Assembly (NCBI GenBank): GCA_013396995.1
Contig: VWZP01002662.1
Coordinates: forward strand, 1,378,851 to 1,442,850
DNA from: Dicaeum eximium
Lineage: Eukaryota > Chordata > Aves > Passeriformes > Dicaeidae
Reading direction: 5' to 3'
Length of the DNA stretch: 64,000 nt
Shown: positions 34,930 through 46,300 of the stretch, one piece after another
Layout: each line of letters opens with the position of its first letter
How positions within the stretch are numbered: the first letter of the stretch is position 1
The notes under the pieces: generated by a model
Databases searched by the model: none
What the model was told of the DNA's origin: nothing
The model's input: the letters and a program-made list of their open reading frames with translations, nothing else
Translations under genes and position numbers: made by a program

Positions 34930-35425
34930 GACTGCCAGATGCTACTGTAATTCGAATAAATGTTAGTATACATGGAGGAAGGAGAGAGATTGTATAGGTT
35001 TTCTTTCAACCGTTATATAAAAATCCTCTCAAACTTAAAGGACTTCAAGATATTACATTAAAACCAGCTTTTTTTTATTTTTTTTGCAGGATCTCCAGCA
35101 TTTTTCATGTGCAGACTGATGGCTAACAGCTCTTCATGGTATTTACAGGAAAAATGCATAGTGCTAAATAATCGCCACATGCCGTGGGAGTAACTTCTGT
35201 TTTTAATAAAACCAATCTGGTCTGGATCAATGATAAGGGGGCATAATTTCTTCAAATGGGAAGCCAGCTCTTTGAAAGGAATCTTACAGTCTACATTAAT
35301 CTCAGATCAGGGTCTGCAGGGTAAGCAGAAATCAGGGCCTGTTTATGTTTTATGAAGAAAGAGTATTGTCCCTGTCTGATGAGAAATTCCGGCAAAGAGA
35401 TTTTACTGGGTGAAAGAAATTTTGG
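34930..35425 (-). mobile_element. L1-clade LINE remnant: reverse-transcriptase core
   Basis: On the minus strand a largely continuous frame reads, in order: CRP*SEINVDCKI (about 35280-35310), ELASHLKKLCPLIIDPDQ, then IGFIKNR (about 35195-35260), then LLAISLHMKNA, and after a low-complexity patch SWF*CNILKSFKFERIFI (about 35016-35075). These correspond to the L1 ORF2 blocks YRPISLLN.D.KI, LA.RL, I..DQ.GFI..R, SLDAEKAFD and the following L..FG helix. CR1 and L2 reverse transcriptases read differently here (HGFR). At least four in-frame stops make it a pseudogene. The catalytic [FY]ADD box is not found. L1-clade sequences are rare in birds. Confidence 0.8.
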
Positions 35426-36324
35426 GGGACGGGATAAAATGGTCTGGAGCATGTGAGGCTAACTGCTGCTCTCTGCCCCTTTAGGTGTATAGGCACTCAT
35501 TCCAGAATGCATTTACTGGCCAGTAAGCTATTGCATTAGTGCTCCCTTTTTTCAGGGAATGAATCCTCCTCGTTGCAAGGCAGGGAGCAATCACTGAGCA
35601 GAGTTGCTGCCCACACCGTGATTGCCTTTAGCACTGTCAACCCATATATCATACATTATCACCTCTATTCCCTGCTGGCAGCCCCTCTCACTGCTTTGCA
35701 TGTGTGTGGGTGGCCCAATGCAGTTGACTCAAGCATCACTGGTACCCAGCAGTCCATCATACTTTAAGGACCAAGTAGCAGGACTGATGTCTCTTTGTCT
35801 TCTCCCCTCTGCTACATCTCTATCTTGCTGCTGGATCAGTTCTTACAGCCTGTCCTCTACTGTTGCTGCAGACACAGCACTGGTATTCTCCACCCTGCAT
35901 TTCTCATCACGATACAATCAATCTAATCTTAGTGTCCATTGTTTCTGTAATTAATGCATTGGCGCATGACAAATTGTTAAACAGAGGAAAAACAGTGACT
36001 TGTCTTTGCATGGTATGGATCCCAAACAGAAACTGCAGGGAGGATAAGAAAAAGACAGCAGGTGTCCAAGCAAACCAATTGTTGTCACTGGACTCAAGGA
36101 TGACATTCCAAGAGCAGATCATTTTTAGCAGCTGTCCAGCCAGGCAGATACATTTGCTGCAAACAAAGTGGTTTCCTACTTACTTCTCCAAATGTAATAG
36201 GTGAACCAAATCCCATGGATTTTCCTCAGTCTTATTATGAACAATAAGAATAAAGGTATACACAGTGCCTTCATCCCACTGATTTTATGTGTTCTATAAG
36301 CTTTAAGCATTCTTCTCTTAGAAC
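35426..36324. other. Non-coding DNA
   Basis: Overlapping plus frames at 35573-35767, 35622-35954 and 35863-36204 (64-113 codons) have no domains. The minus strand was checked for L1 endonuclease motifs without success. Confidence 0.58.
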
Positions 36325-36432
36325 TGAAGAAGAGTAGACAAGTGATTTGCACAAGGTCATAATGTAAATCATAAATTAACTGAAGGTTTCCAGATTTCAG
36401 CTTTGCATTTATACCAATAGATCTCAGTTTCA
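36325..36432 (-). repeat. Old L3/MIR-like fragment, minus orientation
   Basis: GAACTGAAGAAGAGTAGACA, then AGTGATTTGCACAAGGTCAT, then TTCCAGATTTCAGCTTTGCA. This is the worn reverse complement of the old L3/MIR-type block whose complement reads GAAACTGAGGCACAGAGAAG...AAGTGACTTGCCCAAGGTCAC. Confidence 0.5.
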
Positions 36433-37684
36433 TCTTATCTAGGAGAAAAGACAGGACAGGCACCTACTTACTAGCTGATTTCATTTTGTGCAAAATGCAA
36501 GTGTACAGAAAGTTAGAATACAAAACCACACGATTTTGCTTTAATCATATGACTGCTTTTGGCCAGGGTTTGGTTTTTTTTTTACCTCTAAATGCATGTG
36601 CTGTGAATACTTCCTTAGTTGTGCATTATTACATGTTTCAAGCAGTAAACTCTCTAAAATGATACAAGAATTTTTCATTTTCTGCTCTGGATGTGACCAC
36701 CAGGAAGATGAAAATTTCCACAGTGTTGGAAAAGCAGGCAAACAAGTCATACAGCCAACCAAAATAATTACTTTTTGGCAAAGTGCTTAGTGGAAAATTT
36801 CCCATTGTCATTGTACAAACAATGCACGTTCTCCCATGAAACAGTGTCAGAGTGTTTCTCATAAACATATGCACTATTTCCTCTTCAGAAAGGTCAAGTA
36901 AAATAGCATCTATCAAGAGGAGCATTTAGAAGCAACCCACCTGTTATTGCCAGCCAACAGCTACTCAGAGAAATGATGCTAGTGTATCTTGGGGAAAGAC
37001 AACTGGGTCTCTGTCTGCAGTGGATTTTTATGGTGTCAAAGAAGAACACACTGGTTGAAATTCACAATCCATTGCTTTAAACTAGCTTTGTGAGGCACAA
37101 TAAAGTCACTAAAGATAAATCATTGAGGTTTGTATTAGATGCTTCAATGGAAGTATTGAAAAGAGATGTGCTAGTGTATCAATGGAAGTCTTTAGAGCCT
37201 TTCTATGAGATCCTTCCATTTAGGGGGGATTCACTTTTGAAACAGAAATTATTGCAATCAGCAGATATCTTTTAAGAAACGACAGTGCAGCTCAGCCAAA
37301 GGTTATGTGTTAGAAGCATAAATGGCTGGATGAAATTCTGCAGTCCATTTTATATAGGATAATAGACACTATTGTCGTAATGATCCCTTGGACTTTATTA
37401 ACCACAAATCTATACCATACTTTACAGCACGTGATCTGTGCATCTCTGATCATCCATAAATGATATCTACAGATATGAGAAAGGAGATGGTAAAAATCGA
37501 GCTCATTTTCACTCTACAGCATGTCATGTTTGGGCAATTTCTAATTGAGAGGGACACCAGAAGAATAGATTTATGGGTCTACCAATAACAGAAGGATAGC
37601 TATTGGGAATCTGCAAATAATCCTTCCCATATAAACAAAACTTAGATCTTTCAATCGGTTGTGATCTTAACATTAAAATCAATT
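36433..37684. other. Non-coding DNA
   Basis: Minus frames 36541-36762 and 36638-36925 overlap the plus frame 36596-36790; none shows a domain. No repeat is recognised. Confidence 0.6.
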
Positions 37685-37742
37685 TAAAAAAACAAAACAA
37701 AACAAAAGAAAAAAAAAACACAAAACAAAGCAAAACAAAAAG
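37685..37742. repeat. A-rich (CAAAA)n-like low-complexity tract
   Basis: Mainly A with interspersed single C or G (AAAACAAAACAAAACAAAAG and similar). Low-complexity sequence of no assigned function. Confidence 0.85.
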
Positions 37743-37849
37743 TAATTACAAAAGTATCTTCCAGAAAAAATGAGTCCCTGGGATTTGATTCCAATTTTCA
37801 GTCTCCCCTCACTGTTCTGAACCACCACTGTGAGAATCTTAGGTATGTA

Positions 37850-37904
37850 TATGTATATGTACATGTACATGGTATATGTATATGTATATGTATCATCTTA
37901 TCTA
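37850..37904. repeat. TATATG/TACATG simple repeat, left palindrome arm
   Basis: Alternating TATATG and TACATG units end in GTATCATCTTATCTA. The segment is an almost perfect reverse complement of 38163-38214, apart from one extra G near 37871 and one base change. It forms the outer arm of an inverted repeat around the hexanucleotide array. Confidence 0.88.
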
Positions 37905-38162
37905 TCTAGATCTAGATCTAGATCTAGATCTAGATCTAGATCTAGATCTAGATCTAGATCTAGATCTAGATCTAGATCTAGATCTAGATCTAGATCTAGA
38001 TCTAGATCTAGATCTAGATCTAGATCTAGATCTAGATCTAGATCTAGATCTAGATCTAGATCTAGATCTAGATCTAGATCTAGATCTAGATCTAGATCTA
38101 GATCTAGATCTAGATCTAGATCTAGATCTAGATCTAGATCTAGATCTAGATCTAGATCTAGA
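37905..38162. repeat. (TCTAGA)43 self-complementary hexanucleotide array
   Basis: The array has 258 bases of perfect TCTAGA units with no interruption. TCTAGA and its shifted register AGATCT are each their own reverse complement, so every point of symmetry in the array is a palindrome centre. Two registers on each strand are free of stops, which produces long artificial Ser-Arg and Leu-Asp frames that are not genes. Array length in the assembly may be unreliable. Confidence 0.97.
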
Positions 38163-38282
38163 TAGATAAGATGATACATATACATATACATATACATGTA
38201 CATGTACATGTATATGTATATGTATATGTATCATCTTATCTATCTAGATCTAGATCTAGATCTAGATCTAGATCTAGATCTA
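38123..38282. repeat. Perfect 160-bp palindrome
   Basis: The core 38163-38242 (80 bases: TAGATAAGATGATACATATA... mirrored to ...GTATCATCTTATCTA) is exactly self-complementary about 38202/38203. The symmetry continues without a mismatch into the TCTAGA units on both sides, to 38123 and 38282. The right-hand TCTAGA run has about 6.7 units (38243-38282). Capable of cruciform or hairpin formation. Confidence 0.95.
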
Positions 38283-41200
38283 TCTATATGTATTTTTATA
38301 CGTATGTATATAGATTATTTGAAGAAGGTGCCCTTTAGAAATCTGCAGTCAAAGACACCAAATGGTTCAGAGGAGAACTGTGTCAGGGTAGGTAGTGAAG
38401 AAACAGCCCTGAAAGGTTTCTGAGTGACAATAATGCATATGACAAATGGAAAGGGCCACTGAAATCTGAAGTCTTACAGAAGAGAAGTTTAATATGCAGG
38501 TCATCAGGGAGAGGAGGAAGAATTGGACAACTTGAAGGGCAAATCATGCTAGAATTCTGTGCAAGCCACTGAGCACAAATGACAAATACACCCAGAGACA
38601 ATAGTCATGCGCACAAATACGCCGTATAATCCCAGGCACTGTAAGAAACATGTAAACATTCGAGCTTGCATTTGCATACATTCTGAAAATGCTAGAGGAC
38701 GTTTTTGCAAGCTATTATTTAATTTATTCACAAGGTCGATTTGGAAACAGTGTTCAAATGTTTTGGAAATACGTCAAGAACATCGTTTTATTTCATGGTA
38801 TTGTGGTAGCATCTCATTATAGTAGTCTAATATGAATGCAGCACAATGAAAAAGCTATTGTGATTGTATTGTACTAGGCTAAATAGATAGAATGTTATTA
38901 CAGTACTGTAAAAGGAAAGATTTATAGGTTAGCATTTGCATTTATGAGTAAGAACAGCACATGCAGCCACATACTTGGCTATTTGGACTCCCAAGGAAAC
39001 AAAACCTTTTGTTATATTGAGAGTGATCAGACATTTGAGCAGTGAATGACCCTGCTACTGCTGGAAAAAAGCAGCAGCAAGGGAGAATAGGTGTGTTGAC
39101 TCTGCTTCTGGAACAGTTTCTGCTGCCATGCTCCCCAGAGGTTTTATCCCCTTTCAACAAGAACATCAGGATCCCAGACAGAATAGGATCCAATTGCACA
39201 TCAAAGCAGCCTTTTTTTTTTTTTTTCTTTCAGGATGGACAACTAAGGGGCACAATTTTAATTTTTACAGAAATGCATCCAGCAGGAAAACAAAACTACA
39301 TTGTATAGGCTGAGGAATGTCTTTGCCTTCTCCAGGATATTTTCTACTGCTATTAGAGGCAGAGGTGATGGAGGAGAGCTGAGGGGATTTCTCTATTTCC
39401 TTGCTAAAAACATTTTGCCACCTATGAGAGTATTTCAGTAGGGCATCCCTTCATCCCCTTCTCTCCCTTGCTGAGTTTCGATTGATGAAATCTATGAGTT
39501 TTCTATTTAAAGGAGAAAATCCCTGTTTGCTTTCAACTGAGGTGAACAAATATGATCTGGAGAGGGAAGAATCCTGAAAGCCAAGTCCTTGGTGTTGTAA
39601 TCACCACAGTTGTGCTGACTAGAATGAAACTACACTGATATGTATCAGCTAAGGCTCTGGCCCAATACCATGAACACGTCTTTGTAAGCCACTGAACATC
39701 CCTCCATGCTGTCTTTTGAAAGAATAGATACTTTAGTGGCAACTGCTTCCAACTGGAAACCTAATACAATAATGAGAAATCTTAAAAACAGGAAATAGCA
39801 CTCAGCTGTGGAATAAGGGCTTGATGAAAAGCCTATGGAAAAAAAGTGGGAATGATACCATGACTTCACACAGGTTTTGGATAGTTCCTAAAAATGAATA
39901 TTAAAAAGTGTCTGAAGAAACCAGGTGCTTCATTCTAGGTAAATACTGCTGTAAAATGAAATGTTAACTCCTTAGACCTTACTGAAAAATCACAAATAAG
40001 ATAAAAAAATGTGGAAGACTTTCACGTATAAGTGAATTAAGGATATAAATTTTTACTATGGAATTTCCAATTATTCTGGACAGATTCTGAGTGCTTTCAA
40101 GAATCACATCCTCCTGTTCACTTTGACAACACATGCATTGATTGCTTGTCAGTCTGGAAGAATGGCTTTTCAGTCTTAATTTATGGGGCAGGTATCTGTG
40201 TTTAACAAGGGATACCAACTTGTGCACTGCTGGATGTTTTCTGCCAGGAGCTGAATGTCTTCATTATTGTTAAAAGTACTCCACATTCTGCTAAGGCTGG
40301 TCAGCAAGGCAGGAGGACAGTGCTTGTTCAGAAATAAAGTCTGCCAAGAAATCCATGACACAATAATAAAATAATAACTTTATATATATGTAAAAAAAAA
40401 ATTTAAAAGTTTGGCCCATTAAATCTTTATTTTAAAAAAAATCAGAACAGAGTTTTTAAGAAGCTTACTAAAAGCTTTATCCAACCTACTGATTTAAGTA
40501 GAAATCATTGGATGCTATGGAAAATATAATATACAGTAAATAAATGTATGGAAAAGCATAGAGGCAGAGAGACAATTATTGCTTAAAACAACAACATAAA
40601 GAGCTTTATATACCTGAGAAAGGCCTTTTCCCTTCTCCAAAAATCTATTTATATAAATATAAATCTTTCATATGCTATATCCTGTGGAATCAGCAGTTCT
40701 CTGATTTTAGCAGAATTGTAATATGAATAAGCAAATGAGTTAATGCAGGGGAAGAGTTCCTACTAGAGTTAGAAAATAATGTTACTGATCTACCTCTGTT
40801 TATAAGTAACCACTGCTCAGAAATATAAATTAATTCCAAGTAACATTTTAAGCAAATATTTTGAGACATTTGAGAGATATTTATTATTTTAAAATATTTA
40901 AGACCAATTCAATCATGACAAAATTATTAAAAAGAAGTACTTGTAGTTTTGTTATCACAGAACCCATCTTTATAGGTAGACTCAAACAAAATAAACCTCT
41001 GATTTTGCTGCCCCTATCTTATTCTTGTTAAGCCTTGTTGCTGAATACTGAATTACGGACTTTTCTAAGGTTGATGATTAGGTTTAAAGCAATGAACTAT
41101 TAGGTGTTAATTTTGCCAGAGAATTCCCATCCATTTGCTACCCTCAGAGCTACCAGAGTGGGTTTTGCCCAAAGCCCAGCCACTTTCAGTGAAAACATAT

Positions 41201-41303
41201 TCGGGAAACTTGTTGAGCTGTAGGGACCTCATGGCAGAAGTTGCCATTCAAGTCAATGTCACTAGGTGCTTACTGCCAGAAGAATAATCCATGCTCTGCA
41301 TTA

Positions 41304-41307
<4 letters not shown>
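38283..41307. other. Non-coding DNA
   Basis: Frames of up to 88 codons (plus 39042-39308) overlap others and lack domains. A T-run lies at 39211-39226 and a TATATATATG patch near 40380. No transposable element is recognised. Confidence 0.6.

Positions 41308-41343
<36 letters not shown>
41308..41343 (+). repeat. 36-base poly-A run
   Basis: An uninterrupted run of 36 A. Upstream I find no polyadenylation signal at the usual distance, no open frame and no repeat family, so a processed pseudogene is not supported. Confidence 0.95.
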
Positions 41344-41344
<1 letters not shown>

Positions 41345-43189
41345 CACCATTATTAGTTCAGAAAGCAGCAGAAAACTAGAAACTTAGAAACTGCACTGGC
41401 TGTTGCTTGGTACCATCTATTTGTCTGTGGCTCTTTCCTCAGCATCTCAAATTTCTGTCTCATTTTCTGGTTATTCTCATTGACCATGCAAGGAAACTAA
41501 TCAGACAATTTTAGCTCCACAAATCACCTGCTAAGGGCAGGTAGGTAATTTTTTACCTAGTAGGTGTGTGAACATATGGTATTTATAGGCAATCTTACTT
41601 TCAAAATGTAGAAAAAAGTCCACTAACTTACTTCTTAAAAAAAGAGGACACATGCTTAAATAAGATATCTAGTTAAATGTCTTGATGATTCGCTACCTTT
41701 ATGTCAATGCAGAAAATAATAATCAACTCCTCTGTTTCATACTATCATCTCCCAGATGAATTTAACTCCTTGAAACTTATTACAAGTGCCAAGACATTTT
41801 TGTTTGATTCTTCTCAGTGGGCCACGTCTTCAAAGTGCAATCATGAGATACATTTGCAAATAGAAATATTTGTTAAAGCCAATGTTCCTCCCAAAGGGAC
41901 CTCTCCTTGTGAGTGTACTGATGGATTTTTGCCTTTTACAGGAAGGTAAAATAGGAAGTAGTTTATTGTTCAATATTGGGCCTGTGACAGACTTCTGACT
42001 GGAGAATTGGAGACCATAAAACACCAAATGATTATATCTTTCAGTCCTGCTCTCATGCTTGAAAGGAAATGATTTGATTCATTAAGCATTCCGCAGGTTA
42101 AAAACAAATTATCTCCATTTGTATTTATTTGCAAATCTAAAGAGCTATCGAGCTCACAGACCTCTTCTGGCCTATTAAAACCATCCAGCACCAATTTTAA
42201 GAGTGCTTGGGAGGCAGCTTGGGAGGCAGCAAACAAGAGGCAGCAAACAAGTAGCACCCAAAACCATGGACAGACTTTCCGAGAGCTCCATCTCCAACAC
42301 ATTGAGTTTATTTTGGGACACAAACAGGAACCAAGCCCTTCTGAAAATCTGTGCTTCATTAGGAATTCTGATTATTATTAAAAATCTGGCACTCATTGAA
42401 GGTGCTGAGTACTTGAAAACTCAGTGCTAGGTTCTCTTGAATTTCCTGTTGGAGAATTATTGATATGCCAGGCAAGGTTTTTGAGTTAGAGTTGTTTAAG
42501 CAAATTTTGAGATACATATCCAGGTACCAGATTACCTTCTTAAAATATGTTTAAATCACTGCTGTAAGAAAAATAGGGTGATGTTGTTGTGTGATGATGT
42601 CATTACATCTCATGCACTCAGTGGTTTCATAGAGCTACAGAAATAAAAATGTGAGCAATTTCTTATAAAGATCCAAAAATAAAATATTTTAATCTGTTTG
42701 TTAATAAGTATTCTCAAAACAGACAAAACTTAGGGCTATTTCTGTTGATTAAAATGGCTGGATTAATTGCTGACATGTCATAGTGGTAGAATTTGGAGAA
42801 GCAGAGACCCAAGTTTAGGGGCCTTACACTTTAAAGCTACCCATACAAAGGGCTGTTCCAAAGTCCAAAGGCACTTAAAACAACAGCCTCCAGGTCTGGG
42901 AGAAATGACTTGGGTAAAGCAGTTCAGCACTGAGCATTTGGCTTTATTTTTCCCCTCTGGGCCACACCATTGTTCTGTCATTTTGAACAAAAGAAAAATA
43001 TTTTAAAAGGATATTTCTAGGTCTTACAGTCTTGTCTTCTCTCCTTAGCTCTTCACAGGAAAAAGAACTATGAGATAAATTGCCCTGTGAAATAAGAGAA
43101 GTTCTAATGGGTAAAATACTGCAAAAGGGATTAGACACTTCTGGGCTTTTGGATAATCTTCAAGTGTTCAAATATTTAATGTCTCAAAT
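41344..43189. other. Non-coding DNA with a small tandem duplication
   Basis: The largest frame is minus 41970-42359 (129 codons), without a family match; its middle overlaps a local duplication. There, CTTGGGAGGCAG occurs twice in tandem (42206-42217, 42218-42229), followed by CAAACAAGAGGCAG and CAAACAAGTAGCA (42230-42256). No other structure is seen. Confidence 0.58.
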
Positions 43190-43326
43190 TTTAAGAGGCA
43201 TTTGGACAATGCCCTCAACAAGATGATTTAACTTTTGGTCAGCCCTGAAGTGGTCAAGAAGTTGGACTAAATGATCCTTGTAGGTCCTTTTCAACTGGAG
43301 CTATTCTATCCTACTTCATTCTATCA
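43190..43326 (+). mobile_element. CR1 LINE 3' tail
   Basis: AGAGGCATTTGGACAATGCC, CTCAACAAGATGATTTAACT, TTTGGTCAGCCCTGAAGTGG, AGTTGGACTAAATGATCCTT, GTAGGTCCTTTTCAACTG, then ATTCTATCCTACTTCATTC. This is the CR1 3' UTR of a variant whose tail is ATTCT-based rather than ATTCTATG-based, so a different subfamily from the copies at 15.6 and 33.5 kb. Only the tail remains. Confidence 0.88.
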
Positions 43327-46300
43327 AGTGATGATCTTCTATGGGGACCAATGAGGTCAATGGGAAACATAAAAAGTACTTAACTTTCTGAAAGGATACA
43401 AAGAATACCAAGTCTTTAGGGAGGACACCCCTGGGATTCACCAGGAAGAGTATGTTACAAGGATGTTATATATAAAAATACAGATAAATCAATGGGTAAT
43501 GTAAGAAAAATACCTTTTAAAAGAACAGGAGACAGTGTTTCACATTTATTCCTCAGGTAGTTGGCAACGTCCTGTCTGCCTTGTAATCTGTGGAACATCT
43601 GGGTCTGATCTGAGGCTGCTATTCCACCAGATGTGCTAAAAAGCTGTTCCTTTTCAGGTGCAGTGATGTGGACACTGGCTGCATAATGAGCCTGCATCCT
43701 TCTGTCCCAGATGCTGGTTGTACTGAAGGCTCTGGTTCCTCTTCCTTAGGATGACTTATGATTGCTTGTTTCCTTCTTCTGCCTTAGGTGGAAGCTAAAA
43801 GTATCAGGGCTTTTGAGGGAGACCAGCAGTGCACTTCCTCCTGGTGGTGGCTTTTTGGTGGATGAAAGCTCCAGGGACAGTCCTGGTCTGGCACAGCTGC
43901 AGAAAGGTGTCCCTGGAAGGTGGCAATAAGTCTGTCACTCTGGAGCACCCTTTGTTCCGTCCCCTCAGAGCAGAACTTCCATCTGCAGCTAATGCAGGGC
44001 AACAGGGAGGTAAGACTGCCATATAAAATGATCTCTTTTTCATTTCATCCAAATAATCCCAATGAAAAATTAGTCTAACACCCACCAATGCCCTTAAAGG
44101 GATATGCTCCTTTTTATGTGTGAGATGAAGAACAGGAGGAGGAAAAGAGATGAAAGAGAAGAACTCTGATAACTGTGGGATCTAGAAGCTATAGTGCACT
44201 CAATTAATTAGAATCTTCTCTTGTTTAAAAAAAAAATGGTCCCTCTGTGCACATATTTAAAAACTGGTAATAAAATATCACTACTGCACCACTATGGAGT
44301 CTCTTTGAGATGCTCAATGAAATACTTGAATTACAAAGTAACAATTTCTATTGTTAGGAGTTGCTGCTATTCTCTTTTTATTGATGTCATAAAGTAGGTA
44401 TTTATGAGATGAGGTTATTAAGATCAATAGTATAAATGGAACATCTAATTCTTTCTTTTTCAGACCAGCACAAAGCATTCCTTGGGTGGAATATGTGAGA
44501 ATAAAAGGTGACTGGATACTGTCAGTTAACCCTAATCCAAATGCAAAGAGCTCACCCTATTAACAATGAGTCATTTTTTAAGTGTTTCTTAGATCTAAAA
44601 CTATCTTGTCCCTAAGTAGCCTTTATGAAATGTACAGATTTGAATTCATTGCAGGATTTTATTTGCCACATTTACAACTAACACTGAAACTCTATTTTTG
44701 TCTTTTTCAAAATATGAAAGACAAGATAGAACATTTTATTTTAAAATCCATTTAGTAGTGTGTTTTTAATAAATATGATCCTTCTTTGTGAAAAATGTCC
44801 TTTCACAAAGAGCAAAAATCTCAGATTTTAACACTGATACCAAGTCTTCCTATCTACTAAATAATGAACTGCAAAGACACTATGGTATGGATTTAGTTAA
44901 ATCTGTATACTAATGAAGAATTTAACTTATATTTATACAATTTCATTGCTCAGACCAATTTGCAAAGAGACTGTTTTTGAGCCAAATGCAGCTACCAAAC
45001 TCTCTCGACTATTTCTGGTGATCTGCTTCTTGTTTCCATTTCCCATTTTCAGAGCAGTATCATCAATCACTACTAATTTAAGCTCATGATTAAATAATAT
45101 CAGCTTAGTTTAGGGGTCATCATTCAGGGAAAATATTTGCCAACAGCTGATCATGTTGCTGTTCTTAATGACCCTACTCCTAGGACTCCACTCTACAAGC
45201 ACTTGATAACATCAATAAGATTTACACATAGGAGTAGGGTTTGAAAAGTTCACTAGTCATAAGATGCTACTGAAGACAGTGACTGCTCTCCATTGCCAAA
45301 TGAAGAAAAATTTTACAGAAGACTTTTTCTCAGATTTATGTTAAACAAAATACTGAGAAAATTTGTATAACTTCAGCAATAGAAACCAAAAAAAAAACCC
45401 TCACTTTTATTAAATAATCAAAGCATAATATCATTCTGTTTTTGCTCACTACCCTAAAATAATAGTATGTTTTAATTTAAAAGATGTGCTTTTCAGAAAT
45501 GCATAGTAAAAATTGCTGTAACACTTTAAAACCTAAAGAAGCACACCAAAAAATCTTCAACATCTTATTTTACAGAGATTCACTTCCCTTAATTGTTTAG
45601 TTTGCAGTAGTGTACAAAGATTTAATTGAAACAGTTAGCAAACTGCGATGTGAGCTTCTACTACAGTTCTTCCCACTGGAACTGTTGAATGAGAAAAAAA
45701 TCGAGTACCTCACAGTTTTTCTATGTGGCTACACACAAAAACATTGTATCCATGTAAGCGGTTGTAACCAGACCCAACAAATTTGCCATGAAAATTAAAA
45801 TACATCATCTGATGCATCCCAACGCTAACAGTAGCAATTGACTGGTAAATTTTCCATGCTACTTACACATCTCTGAGGGTCATAAAAGCAGAGAAAAGCT
45901 ATCTCTGGATTTTGCACCATCAGCTATTGCCTACCAGCATGTGTGGTGAGAGGGAAGGGTGCACAAAGCAGTGCTGGGGTGGGGGAGAGCTGTGGTGAAG
46001 CTCAGCTCTGGGCTGTGTCCCCAATCCAGCCCTCCACGTGCACGGGGCTCTGCTCAGCCCTCTTCTCTGTCCTGGGGCATGCTCCTCCTGCACCTGCAAC
46101 CAGGGGCTGAGAAACCTTTACAGGGCTAATACAAAGCTCACATTTGTGTCATGCTGAAATGTATTTGAGGAGGAAAAGACCCCTGCTTGTCTGCCAGGCT
46201 GTCTATTCCCCACACTGTATTCAAAGCCTCTTTGCTGTTGTGCCACAAAGGTTGAATCAGAGAGAGCAGGGAACAAAAACCTTCTAGATGGCAAATCTGA

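Noticed and set aside
37685..37742. A-rich tract as a retroposon tail
   Set aside because: The many interspersed C and G bases and the absence of a retroposed body fit low-complexity DNA.
37830..38423. Long Ser-Arg and Leu-Asp repeat frames on both strands
   Set aside because: They are the automatic translation of the TCTAGA array, open in two registers per strand, with no unique coding sequence around them.
41970..42359. 129-codon minus-strand frame with an apparent signal-like WFWVLLVCCLLFAAS segment
   Set aside because: The following alanine/serine/glutamine-rich part is the product of the small tandem duplication at 42206-42256; no homology is visible.
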